From Arctopsyche grandis (lineage: Eukaryota; Arthropoda; Insecta; Trichoptera; Hydropsychidae), in NCBI RefSeq assembly GCF_051622035.1, contig NC_135359.1, positions 28,487,501-28,551,500 on the forward strand: a DNA stretch of 64,000 bases. Direction: 5' to 3'. The translations under genes and the position numbers were made by a program. Under the pieces are notes generated by a model. The model was given only the letters and a program-made list of their open reading frames with translations. It had not been told where the DNA came from and ran no database searches. Positions 41,085 through 54,720 of the stretch are shown here, piece by piece (positions within the stretch are counted from its first letter, which is position 1; each line of letters starts with the position of its first letter).

Positions 41085-41565
41085 TTTTTATTTTTACATA
41101 CATATATACAAACATACCAGGAAGGCTTTACAGGTAAACCCCAAATGCGCCTTCCTGGTCCACAATTATTACATAGATACATGTAAATCTAAACAATATC
41201 TGACATCATTGGCAGATATTACAAACATCGTATTAATACGACAAATAACGACGAATAACTTTCATGCAACAATACGAATTTTATATTCGATAAACAACCA
41301 TAGAGACATCTATGGTGAGCAATATGGCGAAACCTAAGATATAACAATAACTAAAGGTTCGCAACAGAAAATTGGGAAGGAAACGCCAACTTTACAGGAA
41401 TCGTTTCAATGAAAATCAGAAAAATTGGCGAAGTCTGATAAGAAACGATGGACCTCGACAAACCAAGGTCTGGCCAACAGCGAGATTTAGCGGGAATCGA
41501 ACTCGTAACGTCAAGTACGAAATAATTCAACATTCACCACTAGACCACGCTGCTGGTTTGTATTC
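41085..41565 (-). repeat. SINE (body I, tail type A)
   Basis: On the minus strand a CCAGCAGCGTGGTCTAGTGG head (A box) at about 41540-41563, the body, the same middle as the 36.0-kb copy, then tail hairpin type A (GGAAGGCGCATTTGGGG...GCCTTCCTGG) at 41118-41160. Confidence 0.8.
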
Positions 41566-41569
41566 GAGA

Positions 41570-44500
41570 TCGATCTGATCACGTACGTTTTCATGGTTTT
41601 TATGAAATGTGTGTGTGTGTGTGTGTATGTATTATTGTGTCTGTGTATTTTGGATATAATTTAATCACCGTTAATCTGATTAAATTAAAACTTATCAGTT
41701 AAAATGTTTATCGTTCCGGAAATATTTTTTTAAAAATTTCAGGTTGACCGGAAATGCTACCTTCTCTATATATAATATTATACAATGAATATACATAGTA
41801 TGTACATACGTAGGTCTTCTCTTTTTTTTGCATTAAATTATCTCCTAAATCACTCAACTAATGGGTCTGAAACTTTTTTAAACGTAGTAGAAATGATGAA
41901 TTTCATACGCTTGTTTTTATTATTTTTTTTTTTTTTCTAGGATTATAATAGTAAATATAGAAATGTTGTTGTAAATATTATCAACAATTTTGGATGGAAT
42001 TACATATGACGATAAAATTGGAATCATAATCTTATGAAAAATATGTAATATTCAAGAATAAGACAGCCTAATTCTCAAAAAAAAAAATTGTTGTTTGCTT
42101 TAACATTCGTATGAATGATTAGTAACTTTTTTTTTAATTTAGAATATAATCTTCACTTTGAGTATATATTTCACAGAAAAATATTGTAAAATGCTAAATA
42201 GATAATACAAATGAATGATAAAATAAATAAAAATGTAATAATAATATATGTACATATAGTAGTAATATGAATTAATTAATCAATTGAATATATATATACA
42301 TATATTATATAATATGTTGATTAAAGATTTGCCGAATTCTGTTCAAATTTTTTTGTGAATATCACTTTGATATTTGAATGAAAAGTATGAAAATGCTATC
42401 GTCGAATCATAAACTTATATGTAGGTATAGTTGTTATTTAAATTTTTATTTTATTTATTTACCTGAAGAAATACCTGTCATAAAAGAAAAGATGAACGAA
42501 AAAAATCAAATATTTTAGACGAAACTGCAATGTCTCATTTTTTCATATCTAAATTTGTTTTTATGCACAAATAAAATAAATATGGATGTCAAAATATAAA
42601 CACAATTCATTAAATATAATAAACTAGATATACCTGTTTGTTGTTTGCCATTCTTAAAACGTACAGACTTACACGGAGTGGCTTAGTAATTTTGTAATCA
42701 AACTAATACAGATATTCTTTGTAGGATTTCTTAAAAATATAATAATTGAGTTAAAATATTATAGATATGAAAATATACATATGAATGTACATATTTACAA
42801 CTTAAATTAATGTACATAGATTCGGAACAATATCACGTCATTCATTTTGAAACAAAATATTATGAAAACCCAAAATTCGAAAGAACATGTATCTTCGAAA
42901 GTAAAATAAAATGGTCAAAAATTTTATTTTTATTAAATTTCACGTTCACATCTGTATGTGCCTTTTTTCGCTTCAAGCACTTTTGTAAATGAAAATAATA
43001 CATAAAATCTTCGAAAATAAACCCACCGAAAATGCGTCGTCGAAGTGATTGTGATTTGATAAAAATTTTCGTTAATGTTAGTCAACAGGAAGTGGCAGTT
43101 TATTTTGACAACATGAATAGCTTCTTATTTTTTTCAAGATTGAATTCAAAGAAAACCTATATAATTTTGATATACTTTTCCAACGAGCGATAATATCAAT
43201 TATAACGCTTTTTTTTTCAGATTGAAAATGAATCACGATGATTTAATCTGTCCCTGGAAGCGACACCTACGGTTTTATCCGACCGAGCAAACATCACTTA
43301 TATCACCTTTGATTCAATTGTACGATTGAATAAACAGCAAAAGAAAAACATCGAGAGTAATCAATACACACGTTTGATATTCGATACGACGAACTATTTC
43401 CATCTGTATTATACTCTCCATTGTTTTGAATAAATTATTCGCAGAGAGTTCGCTCGTGCAGTTCGGGCCGTGGCCCATTCATTGTATAAACCGTCACCTT
43501 TGCACGAGATGTGTGTAGAAAAAAACGCACAAAAAAATGAAAAACTATAAAAAGAAACGTGAACATCTTGAAATGCTCGATAGATAAATCCACAAAGGCA
43601 AAAAAAAAAAAAACACATAGCGAAGATAAGTTGGCAACTCGAAGAGTCGAGATGATAAAACACGATCGAGAAAAGTCAAACTCAAACTCGCAGCCTTATA
43701 ACTTATATCGCATATGAAGTTCACATCGATTAATTTCACAAAAAGTGTTACTCGAAGATAATAAGCATGTATTAGAATTACTTAAAGATCTTATGTCAAT
43801 ATATTATCATATTTATGAGTGTTGAAGCGTTAGCGTTCAAATCGGATGAATGTAGCTCAGTCCTGGAACGTGGACGTATTTAGGATGCTGAATTTATATT
43901 GATGCAATTATTATAATATAACATGATTTTGATGATGATTTTCCTGATGGTTTAGAACACCTGAATAGATCGTTTAGCCCGAGGCTGTCGCATAGTGGCC
44001 AGCGTGCCTTTCATTCATAAACCGTGAATGAATAAAAGCCACACCTCTAAGCTTTTTCGTACGACACAAAAACATAAGATTTTTTTTAAAATTTAAGATA
44101 TTTATTTTTATTTTAGATATCCTATGTATGTATGTATGTATGTATGTGTTCCGTTCGTAGTCTCATGGCGGATGGAATCTCGCTGAACAATTGATTCGCT
44201 GAAAAAATATGACTAATAAGAAGGATCGTCGATATTCATAAAAACATTTTTTTTATGTGAGCGTTTCTAGCATTACTTTTTTTTTGTCCGCCATTCAACA
44301 GGAAGGTAAATACTCGAATGCAATAAATAAATAAATTAAAATTTTTAAATAATAATATTATTTTTTATACGGTACTTAAAAAACTGTGAATTCCTCGTCG
44401 TGAGATTTTTTAAATATCGTTTAGCTGGTATATTAAACAATGAATAAAATTAACGTTTAAATTTAATACCTTGCATAGAGTTGAGTGTATGTATGTACTT

Positions 44501-44677
44501 AATATTGACTTGAAATACTGACGCCTGTCGTGTTTTTGTTATTTATTTTGTGCACTAATCAATCAATGCATAAATATTTTTAAATAAATCGCCTTGAAAG
44601 CTTCACACGAATAGATGTCTCATTTTTCTCAAGTATAACGTTAAATATACCATTTCGAAATTCAAGTTCAAATGAAT
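41570..44677. other. gene-free AT-rich region
   Basis: A (GT)n run at 41610-41626 and poly-T at 41927-41938. Short unrelated open frames only. No element boundaries were recognised. Confidence 0.55.
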
Positions 44678-44685
44678 ACTACAAT

Positions 44686-45298
44686 TAGGGATCCCAAATC
44701 CGAATATTCAAATACTTTTTATTTGAACTTATTTTTTTATTTTCAATCTACAGCACATTTAGTTATATTTGATGTTCCGGATAATGATTCTCTTAAAATT
44801 TTAATAATATTGTAGCATATGCTAAAAGGAGCTGCCGTTACAATTGGTTTTCGAGGATTATCTCCAGGGTTAATTGCTGTCGGCTAACAATGGAGACCCC
44901 CAAATGGACTTAGTGGTCGGTAACGGCACCCAGCCACTTCCCGCTAGAGTTCTCAGAGCTGACAGCGCGAAATCGTGGGACTGCATGCCGAAACTGTGGG
45001 ACTGCATATCTAGTACGTGACTATAACAATAGATAAACAAACGTGTCGAGGAAGATGCACTGAGCGACCTGCCCTTTATAAACAGGTACTTAGGCCATAC
45101 CGAGGCATTCTGGACGGAGCACTGGCAGTGTGTGTATCTCCTTAATCACACAATAAATGCTGTGAAGCGACTTTGGCCTTTTATTTGGATCCTCCACCCA
45201 CCCCTACGCAACAATATCTTGAATTTCTTAAAACTACAAATAAATAATTTAAAGCTATTATTTGATATTCGGATATATTCGGATATTTGGGATCCCTA
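44686..45298. mobile_element. hAT-type MITE carrying an LTR
   Basis: Terminal repeats TAGGGATCCCAAAT...CCGAATAT are inverted at the two ends. The flanks ACTACAAT (44678-44685) and ACTATAAT (45299-45306) form an 8-bp duplication with one mismatch. An LTR (44811-45213) sits inside it. Part of the same MITE-plus-LTR arrangement recurs inverted at 53914-54352. Confidence 0.8.
44811..45213 (+). mobile_element. solo LTR (copy 2) inside the hAT MITE
   Basis: TGTAGCATATGC...CTACGCAACA, flanked by ATAT on both sides (44807-44810 and 45214-45217). It is close in sequence to copy 1 at 5636-5990, with extra internal segments (a duplicated GTGGGACTGCAT motif and a TTAATCACACAATAAATGCTG segment). Confidence 0.75.
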
Positions 45299-45999
45299 AC
45301 TATAATCCAATACATATTTTGCGATACAAAGTCAGAGTTAAAATTTAGAAAAAAATCTATTGGCTTCATCGTTATATATGAAACGTTTATTTTATATAGA
45401 TATGTCAGTTAAGATCTATTTAAATTTAATTTAAGTTAAATACATGGTTGATTTTGATATATTATACATATACATATGTATAGTTGCACTGCACTTTAAT
45501 AGGAATTATTCAGTCGTACATATGTATGTATGTAGACGTATGCATGTACCTATGTATATAATATAGTGAAAGGATGTTAATGCCTATTTGTTGAATCGTT
45601 ATCTTCCTATACAAAAGTGAAATAATATTTCAATAAAACGGCTAGCGAACACATATATAAATAAAGCTTTCTGACGTGTTGCATGGCGAGAACGTTTGAG
45701 AGGATTTCGCCAACAAATGACGCAACTCGCCACGGGCAAAGTGTTTTCGTTAGTTAACCAGTTTACTTACCATATCGCATAAATATAAATACGAGTGTAC
45801 ACGCACTATGTCATTAGTGAACGTGAAAATTATTCAAAGAAAATGCATATTTAATTTTTAATACTAAATCAAATTTCAATCCACATGTACATACATATAC
45901 ACTAGATATTACATTAAAAACCTACGAAACTAAAGGGCAGGGCCTAGATAAAATTGATATATGTACATACATATATACAATATAAATGATAATAATTAT

Positions 46000-46315
46000 T
46001 TAGCCAGCAGCTAACCACCGATAAGTTACCGGGTTCAAGCCCAGGGTTGACTTCGATTCAAAATAATTTTTTTAGAAATGTTTCTGTAGTACTGCTGGTT
46101 AGACTTGGATATAAGTGACTCGTATCAGAGTTTGCCAATTTATCTAATTTCATTGTTGAAGCGGTTCTTCGTCAAATTGGAAAAACCATCCTTTTCACTA
46201 CTGTTTTAATGTGATTTCAAAAATTTATAATCTATGGATTTATATATGTACATATGTACAAGTTTAATATCAAAAGTGTCCCTCAAGGGCAATAGGTATA
46301 AATAAAAAAATAGTG
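46000..46315 (+). repeat. SINE copy with atypical tail
   Basis: AGCCAGCAGCTAACCACCG and GGGTTCAAGCCC (B box) open the copy, then the shared CGTATCAGAGTTTGCCAATT body. The end is short: CCCTCAAGGG, a perfect 5-bp palindrome, before an A-rich TAAATAAAAAAATAG. Confidence 0.65.
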
Positions 46316-46319
46316 AATT

Positions 46320-48860
46320 AAAAATTCACACACTTACATTATGTACACATGTCACAGTGAAATTATATTTCAAGTGAAAATATATTTTCATTGACGTTTC
46401 AGTGAAATCATAAATTAGATTGTTAGAGTTGGTATTATTTAAGGGTTAGGATAGGTTAGGTTAAGTAAGGGTTGGCTTTATTCATTTAAGATTGGTTTGT
46501 TAAGGTTAAATTTATAGAATTAAACGTTGTAAATTCATTGTCACTGCTTGCATCGGTGAAAATATATTTTCACTTGAAATATGCTTTCACTGTAACACAT
46601 ACATACATATATGAAAACTTACAAATTACAGTTATAAAATACATTTATGTATATAAATTACACTTATTTTTAAGTAAAGTGCGAAAGCTAATAAAGTTTA
46701 TATGTGATAGTATGAAAAAAGTAACTGTTGTAATTGTGAAACTACGTAACAATTACATGAAAAGCTGTCATCAAGTCAATCTGACAGACAATTCAGATAA
46801 AATTTTAATGATTACATAATGATTACACTCCTCCAGCAACTTTTTGGAGACATTTATTTACTTTAATCTCAGCTTCTGTAAGTTGGTAAAATATCAAAGT
46901 AATTTGAAGAGTGGAAGTGGTTCAAAATCAGCTTAAAAATTTTGAGTCACCCACAAATATCTAGTAAAACTAATAAAAAGTTTGGTAAAAAAATGGGGTT
47001 ATATTGTAAGCATTTTAAAAATGATTCACCGTTTGGTTCTGAGATGAAATCCTTTTCAATCTATCTTTACACATTTTTCCAGTCAAACTCATATGACCGA
47101 CCATTCATCGTTTTTTGTTTTTACTACATAAGTTTTTTAACACTTCATCTGTCCATTTCCATTATTTAAGTTTGTTTATTCGCTATCCAATTGAATGTAC
47201 GTATATCTAACACTTTGGCTATTCTTTCCACGAGTTGATCTTTCAAACACTAAATATTTTAGCATATTTATTTATATTTACCATTACAACTAGGTTTCAT
47301 TTCTGAAGAAAAAAAAGCACATCGATCAAAAGTCTACTTCATACCTAGTATGTATGTAGTATGCATTATGTAGATTTAAACACTGGAACATCTACATATA
47401 GTTAAATAAACATTTATAAATCTGTTCATTCTTTTGATTTATTAATAAAATATGTACGTACCTTGAAGAAGGTGGGTATTTTTATCACATTATAATTTGA
47501 CTTATCTTTAATTACTATAGGCCAAAAATGGATACATATATTATGATCGCTCATAGAGTGAAAATTTAATACACTGTCTCGGCAAAACGATAATAGTTCA
47601 AAATTTCCAAGTTTCGAACAAATGGTTGACTTTGAATTGAAGTATAATAAGATCGCTATGAATTAACACAATGAATTGCCAATCACCCGAGGTTTTACTC
47701 TGCATTGAAAATGTCAGGCTTTCAAGTCTCATACATGTATACAGAGAGGTGAGGTCTCAGCTTGACGACCCCTGCCTAGTTTGACAAATGAGCCTCTAGC
47801 ACCAGAGTTCACATTGAAATCAGGTTCTGAACCCGAAAGCGTTACGCTTCTTCTTCGTCTTCAATATTTGTGCATGAGTCAACAGAACCTGAGTGAGAAA
47901 ACGGATGGACCAAGTGTTTTTTTAAGGGGAACTGTCATGGCTCAAGAAGAGGCCCTACCAAATGAAGTTACCAACTCACACGACACTTTGATACACAGTG
48001 GGATTAAAGCGAATTGAATTCAATTGTGATAATTTAGAATATTCTAAGTACTGACTGTAATATTGCATACAATTGGTGGGATATTAGAGTAGTTTAGTAT
48101 TTAAGGAAGATCTTTGTTCTTGCACTTTGGAGTTTTCATACTTTTCTCTGCTTGGACATGAACAATATTTGAGCATAAATCAGATCTTTAAGCCCACATA
48201 ATAGTGCATTTAGAGCCATCAAATAATTTTGATGCGAGCGGTGAAAGGTTAATTGAAAAATTCGTCCATACACAGAACGCTTAATATGACCGCGAGCGTT
48301 TACATACGCATAAATTATCCATCGTCGTGTCTCATTTTTTCCATTTTTTTTTATTTCTATCTGAGGTTGTGCACGTCTTAGCCTTTGCTCGAATGTACCT
48401 ATATTTTTTTCGGGGTGATGTATAGACTATTAGAAACACAACGCGGCCGTAAATCATAAATTAATTGATAGTTTCGACCGGGCAAATAATAGTTGTTCGG
48501 CGGTTTTGTCATGGCGCGTCGTCTGCGACCGCAAGCCGTCTTGTGGCGTCTTCTACAGAGACATTAACCTCAGGCTTTGGACAGTTTTATTGTGGTTCAA
48601 ATGCGTTTAGTCGGATCTATCATTATCTCGGGGCCAACCGTCAATTTTCAACCGGAGATTTCGATTTTAATGGGCTCATCTACGTGCAGGGCGAGAATGC
48701 TGCGCGCGCGCTTAGATTTTTTCCCCCCGTTGATTTTGCATAATCAAAAATTATACAATTTGACTGTATACAATCGCACAATGTCGTATATACATATATA
48801 ATAGTCATAATATTGACGAATCATTTTTTGTATTTTCATTATGTGATAAAGGTTCATTCA
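46320..48860. other. gene-free region with one GC-rich block
   Basis: Mostly AT-rich. An inverted repeat (TTTCAAGTGAAAATATATTTTC at about 46368 and its complement near 46557-46590) brackets about 200 bp. A GC-rich block at 48440-48740 holds overlapping frames of 74-92 codons without motifs. The 78-codon frame at 47781-48017 is also unassigned. Confidence 0.45.
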
Positions 48861-48873
48861 AGTGACATATACA

Positions 48874-49530
48874 CAGTGGTGTAGTGCTAAATAAAATAAA
48901 AGAACAGGTCGGTATTTAATATTTACGACCCCCCCCTACGCTTTTTTCCTTACTAAAAAAATGTTGTATCCTAATATTGATATTTATAAAAGAAATCAAA
49001 TAATAATTAACAAATATTTTTAATTATTATTTGATTTTACTTGTTGAAATTATGATGTATTTTCTTATATTTATAAAAGCTTCCATAATGCATCCTCTTC
49101 AACATCTTTGATTTTGCAAAACCCGTGTTTGTGTGTCAACAACAACATTTCCTATTGTCAAAAAACTATCAAATTATAACATGTGAATTTAGATATGACT
49201 ATTCATTTAAGCTGAGTTCCCTCATTTTATTTATCCTCAAGTGCATATGGTCAATAGTTCAAAGAATGTTTTCTTTTGAATTTTTGGTTGGTTTTAGATA
49301 AAAAAAGCCAATAAATTTCATTTAACGTCTTTTAAGTTTTGAATGTGTTCAGATTACTATTCGATTGTGGTTTTCGAGTGTTAGAACGAGAGTCTGCTCA
49401 CAATATTTGGAATACAAAATTTTATGTGAAATTTTAGTCGAAAATTTTTATTTTAATTGTAGGTACTCGAAAAACAATTTTTATATCAATCAAAGTACCG
49501 GGGTGGCAACCTGGCCCGACTACACCACTG
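48874..49530. mobile_element. hAT-type element with 8-bp TSD
   Basis: A 657-bp element with 12-bp inverted ends CAGTGGTGTAGT, flanked by perfect CATATACA duplications (48866-48873 and 49531-49538). No transposase frame. Confidence 0.92.
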
Positions 49531-49534
49531 CATA

Positions 49535-49640
49535 TACAGCCATCCATCATTCACTGCTGAATGAAGGCCTCTCTTCTTCACACATTTTTCTACTTTCATC
49601 CACCCATCTACCTTGTGGCCTTCATTGCATCCTTTTTTTT
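49535..49640 (+). mobile_element. RTE-like LINE end fragment
   Basis: CCATCATTCACTGCTGAATGAAGGCCTCTC followed by CATTTTTCTAC resembles a block that recurs in insect genomes near the end of RTE-related LINEs (recalled, not searched). About 100 bp, between a hAT element and a SINE. Confidence 0.5.
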
Positions 49641-49850
49641 TACACAGATACATTACCAGGAATGCTTGACAGGAAGACCCCAATGCGCCTTCCTGGACAA
49701 TTAATTACAAACAATACAGCATTTTATTATTACATAAATCATTGTATTTCTAGAAGCTGAAGAACACGAAATAACAATTAATTAAAGAATTAATCAATTG
49801 AGACATCTATGAAATCTAATCGGTTAAGTGGCTTAGGGTCCTATACGAGA
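49641..49850 (-). repeat. 5'-truncated SINE (tail type A)
   Basis: Tail hairpin and a middle (AGCTTCTAGAAATACAATGA on the minus strand) shared with the full copy at 55490-55955. The head is missing. Confidence 0.7.
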
Positions 49851-51023
49851 CATTCAGACAGACATTTAATTTTATATATATATAAATTACAGTTTTTGAC
49901 AAAGTGATAATACAGAGTTGTTCCAAGTCGTTAATATGGCTAAAAAATAGTGAAAAAAAAGGATAAAGTAATTAGAATGTGAAATACAACATGATAAAAA
50001 AACAAAATACACATATGTATATAAAACACCAAACAAACAATATAATATATGTATGTATTATATGTATATAATCAAAGGACTTTTTTACATATTATATTTT
50101 TAATGAAAAAAGCAGTCAAAGTTGTTAAGAATTTCAAAAATCAAATCAATTCAAACGAAAGAAAAATTATGCATGCATTATTGCAATTACATAGTTAGTG
50201 CATAGTTTGCAAGCCGAAAGGTTTCAGTTTAACGATTTTAATAGTTACAAAAAACATACATACGTACATAGACTGGTAGATCTTGCAGAGGCGGAACTGT
50301 TATGTTTTTGTCAAATATAATCAAAAGAAAATAAATAACAACTCAAATGCACATAGGTATGTTTGTACGTGGGTTTGAATTTCATGAATATAATTCACTT
50401 GTTTTTTTATTCAATTTCAGTGTATGAAAAACGGCCGAGCCTCACTCTAGGCAAAAATCGTACGCGAATATTTAACGCTTCAATTAGTTATTAAAAATTA
50501 TCAAAAATGTCAATCAATACAATGATATCGTTCGCGAGTGAATCTGAAAAAAAGGCGTGTACCGTGCAAATGAATATTATCGTTTGCGAATCTGTATCTT
50601 GTACGCAGCATCCGCGAATTTTGTTCGTATCGTATAATTAATCATCATTCGCACCTGTTGCTAGTGACTATTAACTACGTATTAAAAGTGATTTAAGTGT
50701 GTGTTATTCATAATAATTGTAATCATTTCGCTGTGTTGAAAATTTTCTTAGCGTGTGAAAAAATTCATTTGTTTTCGATAAAGTGAATTTAAATTTAAAA
50801 ATTAATTAATTTGATACTAAAAATAAATATATCAGTGTTTGTTGAATCGTGTGCAAACTTTGTAAATGTACATATATTGAAGAAGATGATTGGCAAAGGT
50901 GCTTAAACTATTGCTATGGAGGCTGCATATAGCTGGTGAACTTTCCCACTGTTTTATATTGTTATGCAACTTAATTTAATATTACCTGTATATTATTTTA
51001 AATATTATATTTGACATTTTAGG

Positions 51024-51069
51024 TCGCAGTGAAGGTAGGAGATTTAATTAGCGGAGATGATTTGGCTGT
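51024..51069 (+). other. exon-like 46-bp segment
   Basis: Preceded by a T-rich tract and TTTTAG and followed by GTAAGC. One phase is open (VAVKVGDLISGDDLA). About 500 bp upstream (50420-50950) lies a less AT-rich stretch resembling a 5' leader with small upstream ATGs, but none of its obvious donors joins in the open phase. No partner exon was identified, so this may be an untranslated exon or chance. Confidence 0.2.
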
Positions 51070-51349
51070 AAGCATATTTTATTTATTTTTACACAAGCAA
51101 TTTAAATCGTCGTTAAATTTGTTGCGTCTTTTTATAATATTTCTTTTATCGAACAAATTTTAATTTACAGTCTTTATATAAAATTTTAAAATTGAAAATA
51201 CAGTCGATCATTTTCAAACCAGTAACTGAAACTCCTTTAAGTTTTCAATGAAATAAAAAACGAATAGACATAGAAAACATGACGGAAGAAATATATTCTA
51301 ATAATGACAAACAAAATGTATATTTTCCAAGACAAGATAATGTATTATT

Positions 51350-51440
51350 TATTTAAGTTTGGACCATAGTGGCATTTCAGGAGTTCCTAATGTGCCACAA
51401 TGATCGAAAAAGTATAGAAAGATGAGAAATTTTTTTTACG
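51350..51440 (-). repeat. LINE/SINE 3' tail fragment (type D)
   Basis: TTTGGACCATAGTGGCATTT...AATGTGCCACAATGATCG is the reverse of the type D 3' end at 56740-56815. Confidence 0.6.
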
Positions 51441-52589
51441 TATAGGTATATGTTATATTTAGGTTAGAGAAATACTTGTCATGGTGAATCAGCAGCGATT
51501 GAAATCAACTTCGGATTAAAAACTTATTGAAAGGATGTAAATAAAGTTGACGTCATCAAATATTTTAGTAATTTAGATTTTCTTTTTGCCTTCAATTATT
51601 TTTTATCAACGTTTTGAATTCTGACGGGAAACGCATGTAGTATTAGCTCGTTTTGTACGAATACAATAGCAAATATTTGTGTACAATTATCATAACGAAA
51701 CAGTAACGATTGGAATCTCTTAAGCCGTTTCATGGTGTATCATACCATGGACTACTTACTGGCTTCTTTAATTCTCTGGGCATATGCAAAAGTTCTAATG
51801 AAAAGTCTTTTCGAACGTGTGCTCCACAAGTTGATATCCTTGAGCGGGTTGATATACATATGCTAATGCCGGTTAATTGGAAGTTCGCAAAACAAATAAT
51901 GCGATCCGAACCGGCCATATATGGCGATTTTAATGCCGTAATCTGTACCGGTTTTCACTGATTCACGCCGGAAGTACCTTATTATTATTGCGGCTTCGTA
52001 GAATTCTTTCTAATTTATTACAAAACGTTTGAGACCATTCAAAGTCATCGTCGTGTAGACGTCTCTACAAAATTGTATAGAGCCGGTGATTAATGCGGAT
52101 TTTTTTCACAAGTCGAAGTATCCGTCAGTAAATATATTATATGTATAATATACATATGTATATTGTTTATTTTTTTCAGATATTGAAATTTTTGAGCCTG
52201 TTTTGAAATATGTTCCGTTGATTTGAGGGAAGTTTTATTATTTCCATTTTTGCGTACTTATGTACATATGTATGTACATACATATATACACGCATTCATT
52301 CTGAATTTGTATATTTAAAAAATTGTTATGCGACATTTTGGTTCAACACTATTATTTTTCATTAGAAATAAACGAATGTATATTCCGTTTTGTTCAAATT
52401 TATACAATTTCAATTTTAATGGATTCATGAATACACACGAAAGGAGTCGTGGGCAAAAGAAAACTCAATATAAACCACGTAAAAAATCTCTTCCGTATAA
52501 TATTTTCAAGTTAATTGAGAAAATAAATACATATTCACAAAAAATATAGGATTTTGTTTGGTTGAAGGGAAAAATAAATTAAATATTTT

Positions 52590-53260
52590 ATTTTTTATAT
52601 TGCGTCATAGCGACATAACAGGTATCCCCAATTTGAATAAAAATATACTGTTTATTTATATAAAGTTTGAACCATTGTGTCACCAAAATATCACCGCGAG
52701 GCCCAAATAGAAGAGAGTAGATAAAAATTCACACACATGTACATCACATCCTATTATGAAAATAACGATGAGCGCAGGCTACCAGAAAAAATAGATTAAA
52801 ACAATCTTTAAAATATCACATTCAGGCATGGGAGCAAAAATTTCATGAATAAGTCGGGTATCTCTTGGAGTAGTAGCCATCTGATAAAGTACTGTGCGAG
52901 CAGGAGGCACAAAAATCTAATGAGCAGTTACATATATTTGGAAGTGGCGGAAGTAAAATTTTCAGTTCCAAAAACAGTATTTCTGTTTGACTTAATTCAC
53001 AAATTGTTATCACTTCTTTCAATGCGATATGTCCAGAATCTCGGAAAAGCAGAATAAACGTATTTCATGCCACCAGTATTTAAAAATATTGTTAAACGCC
53101 ATATCTTGATATTTCTTGAAATTAAGAAGAGTGGACCTTTGCCACTTTCAAATATAACGTCTCAAATGATGATGTCTACCACGCACATAAATATTAGGGA
53201 CATAAAATCACAATTGTTCCAGCAACGACGGGCATGACGTATTTAGAACAAAATGAATAT
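52590..53260 (-). mobile_element. LINE 3' fragment, inverted relative to 56-kb copy
   Basis: On the minus strand a block with TACGTCATGCCCGTCGTTGC and TTATGTCCCTAATATTTATG near its 5' side, and TTTGGGCCTCGCGGTG toward its 3' end, matches 55990-56300 in order. It ends in a GTCATAGCGACATAACAG hairpin tail near 52605. Confidence 0.75.
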
Positions 53261-53482
53261 ACATAAATTATAATATAAAAATATTGTATTTAGAAAAGGA
53301 TTACATAAAGCAACACCGCATAAAATGAAAAATTATGCAATTATACAATTGCCTGTAAAAATATCACATTAAAAGAAGGCAGGCTTAAGTTTGAACGCGG
53401 AATAATTCTTGGAACAAAATAATGAGCTAGAATTTTCCCGAGATGCTTCTTGAAAATTATTCATAATGCTTATTCAATATAC

Positions 53483-53641
<159 letters not shown>

Positions 53642-53913
53642 AGTTATTATAAATTTGAATCAATATCCATTCTCATTCTTTTCATACCCATTACATTTTT
53701 TTACTATAATATTCTCATTATCTTATTCAAATACTCATAATATACTTATTAACTAAACATTTGATTAAATTTATTTGAATAGTTTTATTTTATTTAAATT
53801 TATTTCAATATTCATTTACGGATTTACGAACCAACAATAGTTACATTTGTACATACATAGTTACATACAAAGACTCTTTCGAAATTATATATTAGATTAA
53901 TAATATAGTTAAA

Positions 53914-54352
53914 GATATCAAATAATAGTATTGCGGTGGTTGGAGGATCCAAATAAAAGGCCAAAGTCGCTTCACAGCATTTATTGGGTGATTAAGGAGA
54001 TCCACGCATTGCCAGTTCTCTATCTAGAATGCCTTGGTATGACCTAAGTACCTGCTTATAAAGGGCAGGTCGCTCACTGCATCTTCCTCGACGCGTTTGC
54101 TTATCTATTGTTATAGTCACGTACTAGATATGCAGTCCCACAGTTTCGGCATGCAGTCCCACGATTTCGCGCTGTCAGCTCTGAGAACTCTAGCGGGAAG
54201 TGGCTGGGTGCCGTTACCGACCACTAAGTCCATTCGGGGGTCTCATTGTTAGCCGACAGCACTTAAGCCTGGAGATAATCCTCGAAAATCAATTGTAACG
54301 GCGGCTCCTTTTAACATATGCTACAATATTATTAAAATTTTAAGAGAATCAT
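53914..54352 (-). mobile_element. second copy of the MITE-plus-LTR composite (fragment)
   Basis: An inverted LTR (about 53930-54325, copy 3) closely resembles copy 2. MITE sequence lies on both sides: ATATCAAATAATAG at 53915-53928 and ATTATTAAAATTTTAAGAGA at 54328-54347, each matching the MITE flanks of the 45-kb copy. About 45 bp of MITE plus the LTR terminus is deleted at the left junction. Confidence 0.72.
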
Positions 54353-54679
54353 GCATTCTCACGGTCTCACTCTTCGAGATTTTTTTTATTATTTAGGCGA
54401 ATCAAAACCCAATGTTTGCTCATATGATACAAAACCCAAAGCGGCATTCCTAAAATGTCGAAAAAATCCAATTCTAAATATACCCCGCGTGTTTAACAGC
54501 AACATTATCTATTTTAGAAATGAAAATTATCATAAATTTGGGTTTCGCAGGTGTCTACGCACAGTGAAGTCATTCGTGGTCGATTTCGACAACGTCAAGT
54601 CTCGCTCTCTGTTTAGCATAATCGGCGTTTGGCAACAATTTCGTATACACATTTCGAGTATACACACCGTATACACAAT

Positions 54680-54720
54680 GTACATGTGTGTGTGTGTGTA
54701 TGTGTGTGTGTATAATAATA
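54680..54720. repeat. (TG)n microsatellite
   Basis: TGTGTGTGTGTGTATGTGTGTGTG run in otherwise unassigned DNA. Confidence 0.9.

Noticed and set aside
47781..48017. 78-codon frame MTNEPLAPEF...
   Set aside because: No family motif or splice support; kept only as unassigned sequence.
48465..48801. Two overlapping frames (92 and 74 codons) in a GC-rich block
   Set aside because: Neither shows a domain, signal peptide or splice context; the block is noted as unclassified instead.
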